Assembly: GCA_947500545.1 (NCBI GenBank)
Contig: CANMSO010000001.1
Coordinates: 558,001-622,000 of the forward strand
DNA length: 64,000 nt
Direction: 5' to 3'
Source: an uncultured Aquimarina sp.
Lineage (GTDB): Bacteria; Bacteroidota; Bacteroidia; Flavobacteriales; Flavobacteriaceae
A model generated the notes under the pieces. The model was not told where the DNA came from, searched no databases, and saw nothing but the letters and a program-made list of their open reading frames with translations. A program made the position numbers and the translations under genes. Below are positions 41,719 to 50,757 of this stretch, piece after piece; position 1 is the first letter of the stretch, and each line of letters opens with the position of its first letter.

Positions 41719-42570
41719 ATGAACACTCAAGAATTAAAAATTTCAACAAAAGACGGGTACAAAATATCTATTATATTACGTGAACCAAACAATAAACGGA
41801 AAGGGGTTGTGCAGATTCAAGGCGGAATTGGATTATCACAAGAATTGTATTCAAATTTTGCAACTTATGTCACCCAAAACGGATATACAACAGTTACATT
41901 TGACTATAGAGGGATAGGGAAATCAAAACCTGCTAAGTTAAAAGGGTTTAAAGCTGATATTATTGATTGGGGCGAATTAGATATGGCAGGTGTTTTTGAT
42001 TGGGTCGTGAAAAAGTATCCTAGCGACAAAAAAATTATGGTTGCACACAGCATTGGCGGTGCTTTAGTAGGCTTGATGGAAAATAATGTTAGAATCGACC
42101 AATTATTTTTAATTGCTTCCTCAAAGGCATATTGGAAAGATATGAGTAAGCCTTTTAGGTGGGTTATTCCTCCTATTTGGAGTTTTTTTATACCAGTACA
42201 CTCTTTTATTTTTGGATATGTTAAAATGAAAAAGTTTAAATTAGGGGAAGATGTTCCCAAGGGAGTTGCTTTGAGATGGTGGAAATGGAGTAAGAATAAA
42301 AATTATTTTGAAGATGATTTTAAAAAATCTAAAAAACTACACCGTTATGATCAAATTAAAATTCCATTAACATCAATTCAAATTTCTGATGACCCAATAG
42401 CCAATAAAATGACATCTAATAAATTGCTTAAATATTATGAGAATGCTCAAATTAAAATTTGGGAGATTAGGCCTAAACAGTTAGAGGTCGCTAAAATTGG
42501 ACATGTTGGTTTTTTCTCACGAAAATTTAAAAAAACATTGTGGAGTGATTTGCTACTTGAAATGGAATAA
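41719..42570 (+). CDS. Alpha/beta-hydrolase, monoacylglycerol-lipase-like
   Basis: The protein has 283 residues and no signal peptide, so it is probably cytoplasmic. It has an alpha/beta-hydrolase fold: strand VVQIQGGIGLSQELY, FDYRGIGKSKP, the nucleophile elbow VAHSIGGAL, an acidic residue around SDDPIANK and a late His in KIGHVGFF. The substrate is unknown; the fold suggests an esterase or lipase. It starts 14 bp after the vsr remnant on the same strand, which is likely chance. No terminator is evident before the convergent AraC gene. Confidence 0.8.
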   Translation: MNTQELKISTKDGYKISIILREPNNKRKGVVQIQGGIGLSQELYSNFATYVTQNGYTTVTFDYRGIGKSKPAKLKGFKADIIDWGELDMAGVFDWVVKKYPSDKKIMVAHSIGGALVGLMENNVRIDQLFLIASSKAYWKDMSKPFRWVIPPIWSFFIPVHSFIFGYVKMKKFKLGEDVPKGVALRWWKWSKNKNYFEDDFKKSKKLHRYDQIKIPLTSIQISDDPIANKMTSNKLLKYYENAQIKIWEIRPKQLEVAKIGHVGFFSRKFKKTLWSDLLLEME

Positions 42571-42759
42571 AATGTACTTAGCAGTTTGTGTATTGCATGC
42601 TTGCTTATGCAATTATAAACGCATTCAACTCTAATTTATTAATAACTTCTTCAGCTTTATTTATAAGTTTTAAATGAGATTTATTTCGTTTTGTCATAAA
42701 AAAATAATAAAATGAACTGCGCCGTACATTGTTTCGCCAACCTACGTATTTATTAATAC

Positions 42760-43887
42760 TCATTGTCTTTGTGAGTTCTCAACCTTTCTAATATATTCTG
42801 AAGGAGTGACGTTTGTAATCTCTTTAAATGCCTTATAAAAGGTAGATTTAGAATTAAATCCAACCTCAAACGCTATAGAAATTAGTGTAAATTCTTTATG
42901 CTTATTTTGATTGATTTTTTGTGAAAAATCCTCAACTCGATATTCATTAACCAGTTCGTAAAAAGTTTTTTTATAAATATTATTGAGAATCCATGATAAT
43001 TTATTAGTTGTAGTATTAATTTCATTAGCTAAAATTGACAAACTTAATTCTGGTCTGCGGTATCCTTTCTCTTCCTCGAAGAAGGAATCAACTAGATTTT
43101 GAATCTTACTAATTTCTTTTTCGTCAAGTATATTCTTTCTTTTAGGTATATTTTCATTAATAGAGGGAAAACGAATTTTAAATATTTCTGGATGTTTTAA
43201 ATTATAAAAACCTACTATATAAATTTGTATACCAAAGATTAAACATGATATATCCCAGATCATTCTAATATCGATCGGTAATTTAACAACAAAACGTTCA
43301 ACAATGCCTAACAACCAAAAAATCATATAAACCAACATACCAATCAGCATAATCTTTATATACTTTATAATGGTTTGATTAAAGGATAGTTCTTGTCCTT
43401 CATTCTTCTTATAGTAATTTAGTAGTCTATTAGATTTGAATAAATAAGCCGAGATAAAAACGAAAAATATGACGTCGTTACAAAACAATAAAGCGTTAAA
43501 ATAACTGCTTAAATCCTTTATTGAATCATAAATATAAACATGAAAAAAACAGTATGCTAAATACAATAGTGCAGGCAAATAGTGATAGTATGCTAACTGA
43601 TAATTTCCATTTTTATAAAAAAGTAACCGCCTAATATACGTGTAAACTAAAGGCCCAATAAAAAGATAAAAAGTATTAATGATATTACCATATAGCCTCA
43701 AAAAATCTCTTTCAAATTGATGGCCCATAGCTCTTTCGAATATAAAAAGGCTATAAATAGCTAATAAGTACTGTATAGCCCTATTTGCACCTGTATGTTT
43801 TTTAGGGACATACTGAATGGCAAAAATCAAAAAAATACACTGACCAATAATCAATACCAGAAAAAGCTCATATAGCGATATATTCAT
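42760..43887 (-). CDS. AraC-family regulator with N-terminal 7TM domain
   Basis: The protein has 375 residues. Seven hydrophobic helices (about 1-225) are followed by a cytoplasmic linker and an AraC-type double helix-turn-helix (about 270-370): LSLSILANEINTTTNKLSW and IAFEVGFNSKSTFYKAFKE, with the usual TPSEY end. Such membrane-bound AraC proteins are common in Bacteroidota and read a signal in the membrane. It is divergent from the SxxK hydrolase lipoprotein gene at 44332 with a 444-bp spacer, so that gene is a likely target. This echoes the kinase/regulator-versus-hydrolase layout in the rest of the window. Confidence 0.88.
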   Translation of the reverse strand: MNISLYELFLVLIIGQCIFLIFAIQYVPKKHTGANRAIQYLLAIYSLFIFERAMGHQFERDFLRLYGNIINTFYLFIGPLVYTYIRRLLFYKNGNYQLAYYHYLPALLYLAYCFFHVYIYDSIKDLSSYFNALLFCNDVIFFVFISAYLFKSNRLLNYYKKNEGQELSFNQTIIKYIKIMLIGMLVYMIFWLLGIVERFVVKLPIDIRMIWDISCLIFGIQIYIVGFYNLKHPEIFKIRFPSINENIPKRKNILDEKEISKIQNLVDSFFEEEKGYRRPELSLSILANEINTTTNKLSWILNNIYKKTFYELVNEYRVEDFSQKINQNKHKEFTLISIAFEVGFNSKSTFYKAFKEITNVTPSEYIRKVENSQRQ

Positions 43888-44331
43888 CCACTCAAAATTT
43901 TAATATTGTCATGTTTTAATCTAACATAATAATAAGTTTAATATTTTTTATCATTTCAAAAGATTAACATTTCATGTAGTCAGAATTTAATTTTTAGGTA
44001 TGCATGGATTAACAAAATAGTCTGATACTATAGCTTAGGACATCTAATAACGACAATCGTTACACTTGATGACAAAAAAAAGTTTTCTTTACACAAAATT
44101 AATGTGAAAAATAACAATGTTAATTTCATTCTATTAAGTAATAATTGCTTTCTATAAGTTTGATGATTGTAGAAATTAAAAAAATAAATAAAAATTAAAC
44201 AGAATATCAAGAAACTAAAGCATACACTTTGTGGGTATATTTAGTACAAAAGAAGCCTTTAAAAAAAGTTCATTCACATACTAATATAAAATGTTTTAAA
44301 ACGACATTTTTCATCAAATCAAATTACAACT
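43888..44331. other. Divergent promoter region, AraC gene and hydrolase gene
   Basis: This 444-bp AT-rich spacer lies between two divergent genes. I see no repeat family, no terminator and no convincing coding frame; a 60-codon minus-strand frame at 44028-44210 lacks any gene-like features. The binding sites of the AraC regulator are expected here but cannot be read off. Confidence 0.45.
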
Positions 44332-45978
44332 ATGAAGCCCAATTATTTATTTATCCTTATTACCTGTCTATTAATATCATGCAAAAATAATAGTCAATCA
44401 AAATCAATGCATACACCTTCAAACGAAATAGAGAATTTATACTTTTCAACAGTAGACTTTACAAAAGCTAAAATTTCCTCAGAAGAATATTCAAAAAACT
44501 TCAATTTACATAAGGACAACTTTCTTAGTATTGTTTTTACCTTAAATAAACCATTGATACAAAGTCTTCAAGAATTAGCCCCAACCTTATCTGAAGATGA
44601 ATTATTAAGCAAAGGAAATTTTCAATTTTCATATTTAATAGATGGAAAATTAATTTATGTAGAGAACTTAAACACCGGAGCAGGACCAAAAACCCGAAAA
44701 ACAGAGGAACTCAGACAAGTAATACCATTAGTAGCACCAGAACGAATAGGTTTTTGGGGCTGGTTTATGTGGCAAAGATTTATGAAAATTAATGGTGGGC
44801 TAGATGCGTTTACCGAAGGAAATCACACGTTAAGCATAGAAATAAAGCCTTATTTAAAGGATGATACATTAAAAGTTGGCCCTCTTTTGGCAAAAGGAAA
44901 TGTCGCTGTAGAAGTTCCTAAAATAGTTATAGATGAAAGTTTAGTGCCTGTTCAGAAAATAGAACCTAATAGTGGTTGGGAAATTTCTAAAGATAATTTT
45001 GACAACAATAAAATTGAAGCTCTAAATAGAAAAATAGCAGAAGGTAGGTTTGAAGATATTAATGGAATTGTTGTAATAAAAGAAGGCAAACTTTTAATAG
45101 AAGAATATTTTAACGATGAAACAAGAGATAATATACACAATGTTAGATCTGTAGGAAAGTCATTTGCCTCTACAATAATGGGCATTACCATTAAAGATAA
45201 ATTAATAAAAAATGAAAATGCTTTGTTAAAAGATTTTTACGATTTAAAATCATATAAAAATTATAGTACCAAAAAAGATTCTGTTACCCTAAAATCGCTT
45301 TTAACCATGAGTTCTGGATTTCTAGGCGATGATTGGGATGATGAAAGTCCAGGTACTGAGGATAAGATGCAATCTACTGATAATTGGGTGAAATTCACTT
45401 TAGATTTACCTATGCATAAAGATAAAATAATAGGCAAAGATTATAATTATTTCACTGCTGGTGTTGGTTTGCTAGGGGATATTATTCATAGATCAGTCCC
45501 CGATGGACTGGTTTCCTATGCCGATGAAAAATTATTTACCCCCTTAGAAATTACCAATTATAAATGGTTTTATACCCCTCGAAATACTGCATATACGGGT
45601 GGTGGTATAGAGCTACGAGCTATCGATTTTGCAAAATATGGACAATTATACAAAAACAAAGGACTTTGGAATGGTAAACAAATCTTAACTGAAGAATGGG
45701 TAGAAAAAAGTTTAGCCAAACAAGTATCGCAATCTTATGCAGGAATAGAAGATGGATATTATGGTTACCTTTTTTGGAATAAAACATATACAGTAGATGA
45801 TAAAGATTATGAAGTTTCTTTTTGCACTGGTAACGGAGGCAATAAGATTCTTGTTTTTAAAGACATTCCTTTTGTTATTGTAATTACGGCTTCAGCATAT
45901 AACAAACCTGGGGCTCATGCCAATGTTGATACAATGATGGTTGATTATATATTACCTGCAATAATAGAAAAACAATAA
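44332..45978 (+). CDS. SxxK serine hydrolase lipoprotein with extra N-terminal domain
   Basis: The protein has 548 residues. A lipoprotein signal peptide ends at Cys17 (CLLISC). Residues about 30-205 form an extra domain not recognised, beta-rich, ending near VPKIVIDESLVP. The beta-lactamase-family domain follows with S273-VGK-276, a GKDYNYFTAGVGLLG segment in the Tyr-x-x position and CTGNGGNKI as the third motif. It is expected to be an envelope esterase or peptidase. It is divergent from the 7TM-AraC gene. Confidence 0.82.
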   Translation: MKPNYLFILITCLLISCKNNSQSKSMHTPSNEIENLYFSTVDFTKAKISSEEYSKNFNLHKDNFLSIVFTLNKPLIQSLQELAPTLSEDELLSKGNFQFSYLIDGKLIYVENLNTGAGPKTRKTEELRQVIPLVAPERIGFWGWFMWQRFMKINGGLDAFTEGNHTLSIEIKPYLKDDTLKVGPLLAKGNVAVEVPKIVIDESLVPVQKIEPNSGWEISKDNFDNNKIEALNRKIAEGRFEDINGIVVIKEGKLLIEEYFNDETRDNIHNVRSVGKSFASTIMGITIKDKLIKNENALLKDFYDLKSYKNYSTKKDSVTLKSLLTMSSGFLGDDWDDESPGTEDKMQSTDNWVKFTLDLPMHKDKIIGKDYNYFTAGVGLLGDIIHRSVPDGLVSYADEKLFTPLEITNYKWFYTPRNTAYTGGGIELRAIDFAKYGQLYKNKGLWNGKQILTEEWVEKSLAKQVSQSYAGIEDGYYGYLFWNKTYTVDDKDYEVSFCTGNGGNKILVFKDIPFVIVITASAYNKPGAHANVDTMMVDYILPAIIEKQ

Positions 45979-46311
45979 AACCAGTTGGTATGCTGCCCTG
46001 AACTTTGCCTTGAAACATTAAAAAAGATTAATTGAAGTTCTACATATAACAAGTGTATAGAAATTTATTTTTACTCACGGCTTTACTTATTTGATGAATT
46101 TTTAAATGTGTTCGTGAACCTCCTAAAAAGTTGATTTCTTAAATTTTATACTCTTGTGACTAGTCGAATGGGAAGGAGGGCAGCATAATGCCTGCCTGTC
46201 GGCAGACAGGTGTGTGGAATCAATATGCATTTATTTTTTTATGACTAATATCATGAAAAATGGTATCCTCTTTTTTTACTTTTAGATATTTCGAAAGTTA
46301 AGTTTTTAATT
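45979..46311. other. Intergenic region with hairpin repeat
   Basis: This 333-bp gap holds no gene. At 46191-46225 lies CCTGCCTGTCGGCAGACAGG, which can form the hairpin CCTGTC/GACAGG (46195-46210), followed by TGTGTGGAAT, a member of repeat family D. A similar but decayed pair occurs at about 27951-27980. Confidence 0.55.
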
Positions 46312-47469
46312 ATGAAAAACTCAAACCATTCATTCATTAGATCTATCAGTTATAATTTATTTATTCTTGGGTTTTTATTCTTATTAACGGCCTGTAATAA
46401 TAGCCCTTCAAAAGATAAAACAAGTAAAACCGAAACAGAGGAAATTGTAAAAGTTAACAATATCTATTGGAATGTTAAAGCCATTCTTCCAGATGGAAAA
46501 AGCTTAGATGTTAAAGCCTTTGATAAAGAAGGGAAATCCTTCGATATTAAGGCAATTCAAAACTCCGATCAAGATAGCTTCTTAGATGTTAAAGCTATTG
46601 CAGATGGTGAGGAATTACCAGTTAAGTTGTTATTGAATGATGAGCAATTTGCACCTGTTGCAGCTATAAGTAATGAAAGAAATACGTATGACATTAAAGC
46701 AATAACAGAAGAAGGTGAAAAACTGGATATAAAAGGCATTAGAAGATTTGGAAATATTGTCATTATGAAAGCCATTACTAAAGAGGGGAAATATATTGGA
46801 TTGCAAGCTATTTCTCCAGACGGAAAACAAAATGATATTAAAGGTATAAAAGTTAACAGAGGAGAAAGAGAGATGACATTAAAAGGTGTAGGCGTCCATG
46901 CTCATGTTAAAGCAATGCACCCAGCTGCTAATGAAGCTGAGTTTAAAATGTTTAAAAAATCGGAAACTAATAAGAAAAGAACATATAAAACTGATTTTGA
47001 AAGAATTATCTGGAATATTAAGGCGGTAACTGCTGATGGTAAAAATCTAGATGTGAAAGCTTTTGATCCTGAAGGCAATACATTTGATGTAAAAGCAACA
47101 CAAGATTCTAAACAACATAGTTTTATAAATATTAAGGCATTTGTAGAGGAGTACGAACTACCTGTTAAAATAATGCAAAGTTCAGACGAATATGCACCTG
47201 TAAGTGCTATTGGAAAAAACGGTACTATTTACGAAATTAAAGCATTAACTGAAGATAATGTAAAACTAGATATAAAAGGCATTAGTCGTTCAGGTAATAT
47301 TGTTAATGTTAAAGCTATAAATGAAAATGGGGAATTCTATGGTGTTAAAGCTTTTGCTCCAGACGGAAAACTTAATCAAGTAAAAGGTATTAAGATTTTT
47401 GACAGAGAAGTAGAGATGAAAGTACAAGGACAACCAGTATATGCCCATTTAAAAGCTATTAATCAATAA
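46312..47469 (+). CDS. Duplicated 'VKA-repeat' lipoprotein
   Basis: The protein has 385 residues. A lipoprotein signal peptide ends at Cys28 (FLLTAC). After a Lys/Thr/Glu linker come two homologous units, about 51-203 and 232-385 (offset 181 residues), joined by a basic linker (FKKSETNKKRTY). Each unit is built from about eleven short repeats of 10-17 residues centred on (D/N)(I/V)K(A/G)(I/F), for example LDVKAFD, FDIKAIQ, YDIKAIT, LDIKGI and NDIKGIK. The pattern suggests a stacked beta-solenoid or propeller. I do not recognise a named function. No catalytic residues stand out; it is probably a structural or binding protein on the cell envelope. It is a single gene. Confidence 0.75.
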   Translation: MKNSNHSFIRSISYNLFILGFLFLLTACNNSPSKDKTSKTETEEIVKVNNIYWNVKAILPDGKSLDVKAFDKEGKSFDIKAIQNSDQDSFLDVKAIADGEELPVKLLLNDEQFAPVAAISNERNTYDIKAITEEGEKLDIKGIRRFGNIVIMKAITKEGKYIGLQAISPDGKQNDIKGIKVNRGEREMTLKGVGVHAHVKAMHPAANEAEFKMFKKSETNKKRTYKTDFERIIWNIKAVTADGKNLDVKAFDPEGNTFDVKATQDSKQHSFINIKAFVEEYELPVKIMQSSDEYAPVSAIGKNGTIYEIKALTEDNVKLDIKGISRSGNIVNVKAINENGEFYGVKAFAPDGKLNQVKGIKIFDREVEMKVQGQPVYAHLKAINQ

Positions 47470-47795
47470 TCTGCTCTGTCCCATCTGTTTACGATAATAG
47501 CCAATATTATATAATTACTATTTTGTATCATAATGTACTTGCATTATGTATTACTCTCTGCTGTCAAACTGAGCCGTGTTAATTCAAACCCATTTCAGTT
47601 GCTTACATATATTGATCTTCTGATATCTTTTACATCAGAAAGGAATCGAAATTGTGAGATTTAAATTGAGTGAGTGATTGGGTAAACACTAATAGGTTCA
47701 AATAACAGTTGAGACGCTTTTTGGAGAAGAATCTCTTTGAAAATTTGCGTATCTTTATCTCGTACCCACCCCCATACATTCAATTGGCCGTTATC
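47470..47795. other. Intergenic region, no gene seen
   Basis: This 326-bp gap lies upstream of the AraC-TolB-TPR regulator. A frame that would extend that protein upstream to 47709 gives an unlikely N-terminus. I see no repeat family and no confident promoter. Confidence 0.45.
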
Positions 47796-49730
47796 ATGAC
47801 AAACCAGAATGCTTTTTTAGAAAAGCTGCGTAAAATCGTTTACGAGCATTACACCGATGAACAATTTGGTGTCAGTGATTTGGTAGAAGGTTTTGGGATG
47901 AGTCGATCGCAATTGCATCGTAAGCTTAAAAGGGCCACCGGCCAATCCATAAGTCAGTTTATACGGGAGATTCGACTTGAAGAAGCTCTCAAGTTGCTTC
48001 AGGAGGAAGACATCACGGCATCTGAAGCTTCATATCAAGTCGGTTTTAACAGTCCTACTTATTTTAATACCCGTTTTAACGAATATTTTGGATACCCTCC
48101 TGGGGAGACCCAACATGAATTGGAATTGGCCAAGTCAACTAGCCCTAATGTCAGAAATCCTGTTGACATTGGCTCTGATAAAAATAGCTTCTCCCGCAAT
48201 CGGCGAGTGCTTATTTGGTTGGTTGCCATCACCTTGATTGTTTCCGCACTCTTTATTTATAATTATTTTTCACTGTTTAAGGAAGCAGTCGTTACGGTTA
48301 CAGAGAAAGAAAAAACGATTGCCGTATTGCCCTTAAAGAACTGGAGCGGTAATTCGGAGTTGGAATATATTAGCGATGGGATGACGGATGCGATTATTTC
48401 GAAGTTATCGGAGATTCAAGATTTTGATCGTGTGATGCCGTTTGCCTCCATGATTCGTTACAAAGACACACACATGGATCTTAAGGAAATCGCGAAAGAG
48501 CTGAATGTGGCCTATGTCTTGGAAGGGAATTTTAAGCTATCTGGAACCAAAGTCCAGAGTAATTTGAAGTTGATAGAAGCCAGTAAACTGGAACATGTTT
48601 GGAACCTGGAATATACGGGTGAATGGAAAAGTAACGAAATCTTCGAGATGCAAGCCACCGTGGCTGAAAATGTTGCCAAAAATATGAAGGCTACCATTTC
48701 CGAAAACGAATTGGCAGATATTCAAAAAATACCCACAAACAATAAGAAGGCTTATAATTTATTTCTTCAGGCTGAGTTTCAAAAAAATAAACAAACTGAG
48801 GACGCATTCAAAAATGCAATACCTCTTTACAAACAGGCCATCGCATTGGATTCCACCTTCGCGAGGGCTCATAGTGGTCTGGCAGATATCTGGAGTATGG
48901 GTGGCTTAGTTTGGGGAATATACGATGAGCAGGAAGCCTGGGGAAATGCCAAAAGACTATTGCTAAAGACACTTGATATTGATAGCACTACTATTCACAT
49001 ATATAGTCAACTATACCGAGGTTATTTTTATTATGATTGGGACTTTGATTTGGTAGAGAAATTTTACCAGAACAGATTCCACCGACCTGAATCTGATCGG
49101 AGTATGGCGATTGATTTGGACTACCTGACAAAGATTGGAAGGCATAATGAAGCTTTTTTAGAGGTAGAAAGAAGAATTCTCAATGATCCTTCTTATGCAG
49201 TGTATTATAGCTTTAAGGCTGAAATACTAATGTTTCTTGGCAGGGGAAATGAAGCAATAGACTTGTTAGAATCCACTGACCCATTGTACAGTGATAATTG
49301 GTGGTATCTTCGGGAAACAGCAAAATTGTATTACTATCTTGGGGAATACGGGAAATCCAAGCGACAATTAAAGAAATCGATGACCAATTTCCCCAACGAC
49401 TACCCACCGATCTTAATGTGGCTAAACGCAGCACACGCCCAATTGGATGGCAATTCTACGGAAGCAACCAAATACTTGGCCGAGTTGCACGGCGAGTATA
49501 ACGAAAGTTCGTCAGGCAGCCCCGCTTGGTTTATAGCACTGTATTACTGCGCTTTAAAAGATTACGAAAACGCTTTTAAGTGGTTGCAAAAGTCTTACGA
49601 AAGACATGAAGTGGAAATGACCTGGCTTAAAGAGGAACCCCTGCTCCAATCGTTGAAAGGAGACCCCAGATATATCGACTTGTATAATAAAATGGGGTTT
49701 CAATATGTCGATCAAAAATTCCTGAAGTGA
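47796..49730 (+). CDS. AraC-type regulator fused to TolB-like and TPR domains
   Basis: The protein has 644 residues from the ATG at 47796; a start at 47709 is open but gives no plausible N-terminus. Residues about 10-105 form an AraC double helix-turn-helix (FGVSDLVEGFGMSRSQLHRK; SEASYQVGFNSPTYFNTRF). One membrane helix follows (about 139-160, VLIWLVAITLIVSALFIYNY). Next is a TolB/FlgO-like N-terminal domain (about 172-295) starting with IAVLPLKNWSG and containing ISDGMTDAIISKLSEI, then TPR helices to the end. DNA binding is inside and the TPR part outside, so the protein may carry a periplasmic signal to a promoter, much as CadC-like one-component regulators do. The target is unknown; the small exported protein at 49914 is next on the same strand. 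Confidence 0.85.
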   Translation: MTNQNAFLEKLRKIVYEHYTDEQFGVSDLVEGFGMSRSQLHRKLKRATGQSISQFIREIRLEEALKLLQEEDITASEASYQVGFNSPTYFNTRFNEYFGYPPGETQHELELAKSTSPNVRNPVDIGSDKNSFSRNRRVLIWLVAITLIVSALFIYNYFSLFKEAVVTVTEKEKTIAVLPLKNWSGNSELEYISDGMTDAIISKLSEIQDFDRVMPFASMIRYKDTHMDLKEIAKELNVAYVLEGNFKLSGTKVQSNLKLIEASKLEHVWNLEYTGEWKSNEIFEMQATVAENVAKNMKATISENELADIQKIPTNNKKAYNLFLQAEFQKNKQTEDAFKNAIPLYKQAIALDSTFARAHSGLADIWSMGGLVWGIYDEQEAWGNAKRLLLKTLDIDSTTIHIYSQLYRGYFYYDWDFDLVEKFYQNRFHRPESDRSMAIDLDYLTKIGRHNEAFLEVERRILNDPSYAVYYSFKAEILMFLGRGNEAIDLLESTDPLYSDNWWYLRETAKLYYYLGEYGKSKRQLKKSMTNFPNDYPPILMWLNAAHAQLDGNSTEATKYLAELHGEYNESSSGSPAWFIALYYCALKDYENAFKWLQKSYERHEVEMTWLKEEPLLQSLKGDPRYIDLYNKMGFQYVDQKFLK

Positions 49731-49913
49731 AGGCGGTATGTGTTTAATGCACCCACAATTCTTAAAAACGCAGCATAATTGTAAGCCTTTCATTTATTTT
49801 CAAAACCTTTTCAATAAAACTTGGAACGAATGGAAACATAGCTATTATGCTTGACACAACATAATATCGAATATTTGAAGTGTAAAATTTTAATAACCTT
49901 TAAATACTTTATT

Positions 49914-50429
49914 ATGAAAAAATTATTCAACATGTTAGTAGTAGGGATGATCTCATTTCTAGGTTTTTCACAAGAGCCAAACAATTCAACAACTATGGTT
50001 GAATTAGACGACGTAACCTTATCTAATGTAAATGCAACTTATCTGGCCACCATTCAAGATAAAAATGTACCTGCGGCAGTAGTATTGTTACAGCAGGAAG
50101 CCGCCAATTTTGATGTTAGATCCAGCAAGAATTTCTCGGAAGAGGTAACCACTGACGTTTTCGAAATAGTTTTTAGAAACTCTAAAGGCTACCTTAATGC
50201 TTTCTATGATAACACAGGTAAAATCGAGTCGGCCTACGAGCGTTTTAAAAATATCGCGTTACCAAAAACTCTTCAGCATCAGTTGTATAGAGTACACCAA
50301 GGATGGACCATGACTGGTAATTTGTATTCTAGTGCTTACGAAGATGAAATTCTTATTGATCGTTCGTTTAAGATCTTGTTAAAAAAAGGAAATGTAAAAA
50401 AGAATGTGGTATTTCATTTATCTCAATAA
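49914..50429 (+). CDS. Small secreted protein, function unknown
   Basis: The protein has 171 residues from the ATG at 49914, chosen because it gives a signal peptide (MKKLFNMLVVGMISFLGFSQ); a longer frame from 49851 does not. The mature part starts with a TMVELDDVTLSNVNATYLATI segment, then AAVVLLQQEAANFDVRSS, and looks alternating helix and strand with no Cys. I do not recognise a family. It ends at a strong terminator. It follows the AraC-TolB-TPR gene by 183 bp, and regulation by it is possible. Confidence 0.7.
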   Translation: MKKLFNMLVVGMISFLGFSQEPNNSTTMVELDDVTLSNVNATYLATIQDKNVPAAVVLLQQEAANFDVRSSKNFSEEVTTDVFEIVFRNSKGYLNAFYDNTGKIESAYERFKNIALPKTLQHQLYRVHQGWTMTGNLYSSAYEDEILIDRSFKILLKKGNVKKNVVFHLSQ

Positions 50430-50453
50430 AGCAGTAATTTATAATTACTACTC

Positions 50454-50485
50454 AAATAGAAGCATTCTTTGGATGCTTCTATTTT
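50454..50485 (+). terminator. Rho-independent terminator
   Basis: ATAGAAGCAT and ATGCTTCTAT (50456-50482) form a perfect 10-bp stem with loop TCTTTGG, followed by TTT. It lies about 25 bp past the stop at 50429. Confidence 0.8.
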
Positions 50486-50590
50486 GATACAACTTCTTAC
50501 CGAAATATAAATAATTGGTTATTATTTGTTTTATATAATGATCATACCCTGGTTAATCAATAATAAAATCCTGTGTCATTTACAATGAGT

Positions 50591-50700
50591 TTGTCGAAGT
50601 ATCGAAATGTGTCGAAGGGACAGGAGAGTAGGGGAAACCGACCTTAGGAGGTTCTCGATTTCCAACATACAATAGCAAACAATGAGTAATGTGTGTGGTA
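50591..50700 (+). repeat. Intergenic repeat family C, copy 2
   Basis: It is nearly the same as 32763-32870 for over 100 bp: TCGAAATGTGTCGAAGGGA, GAAACCGA, GGAGGTTC, CGATTTCCAA and AAACAATGAGTAATGTGT in the same order. It lies in a 328-bp gap after the terminator of the small secreted protein. Confidence 0.7.
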
Positions 50701-50757
50701 TAGAATTGTATATTATCTATAATATGGTACTGCTTGTTTACTTGGTTTAGATACCGA

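Larger units (their letters stand above)
50430..50757. other. Intergenic region with terminator and repeat C
   Basis: This 328-bp gap between convergent genes contains a terminator (50454-50485) and repeat C copy 2 (50591-50700). Nothing else is seen. Confidence 0.55.

Noticed and set aside
41504..42570. Active restriction-modification locus around vsr
   Set aside because: The vsr gene is truncated with Asn for the catalytic Asp, and the next gene is an ordinary alpha/beta-hydrolase.
42605..42697. 30-residue minus-strand frame (MTKRNKSHLKLIN...)
   Set aside because: It looks like a lysine-rich small protein but has no context, no homologue I recognise and no repeat; support is too weak to call.
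44028..44210. 60-codon minus-strand hydrophobic frame
   Set aside because: It is in an AT-rich divergent promoter region; the Phe/Leu/Tyr-rich sequence is what AT-rich DNA gives by chance.
46312..47469. Possibility that the repetitive gene is a CRISPR-like or tandem DNA repeat
   Set aside because: The repeats are conserved at protein level in one frame, diverge at synonymous sites, and have no constant spacer length.
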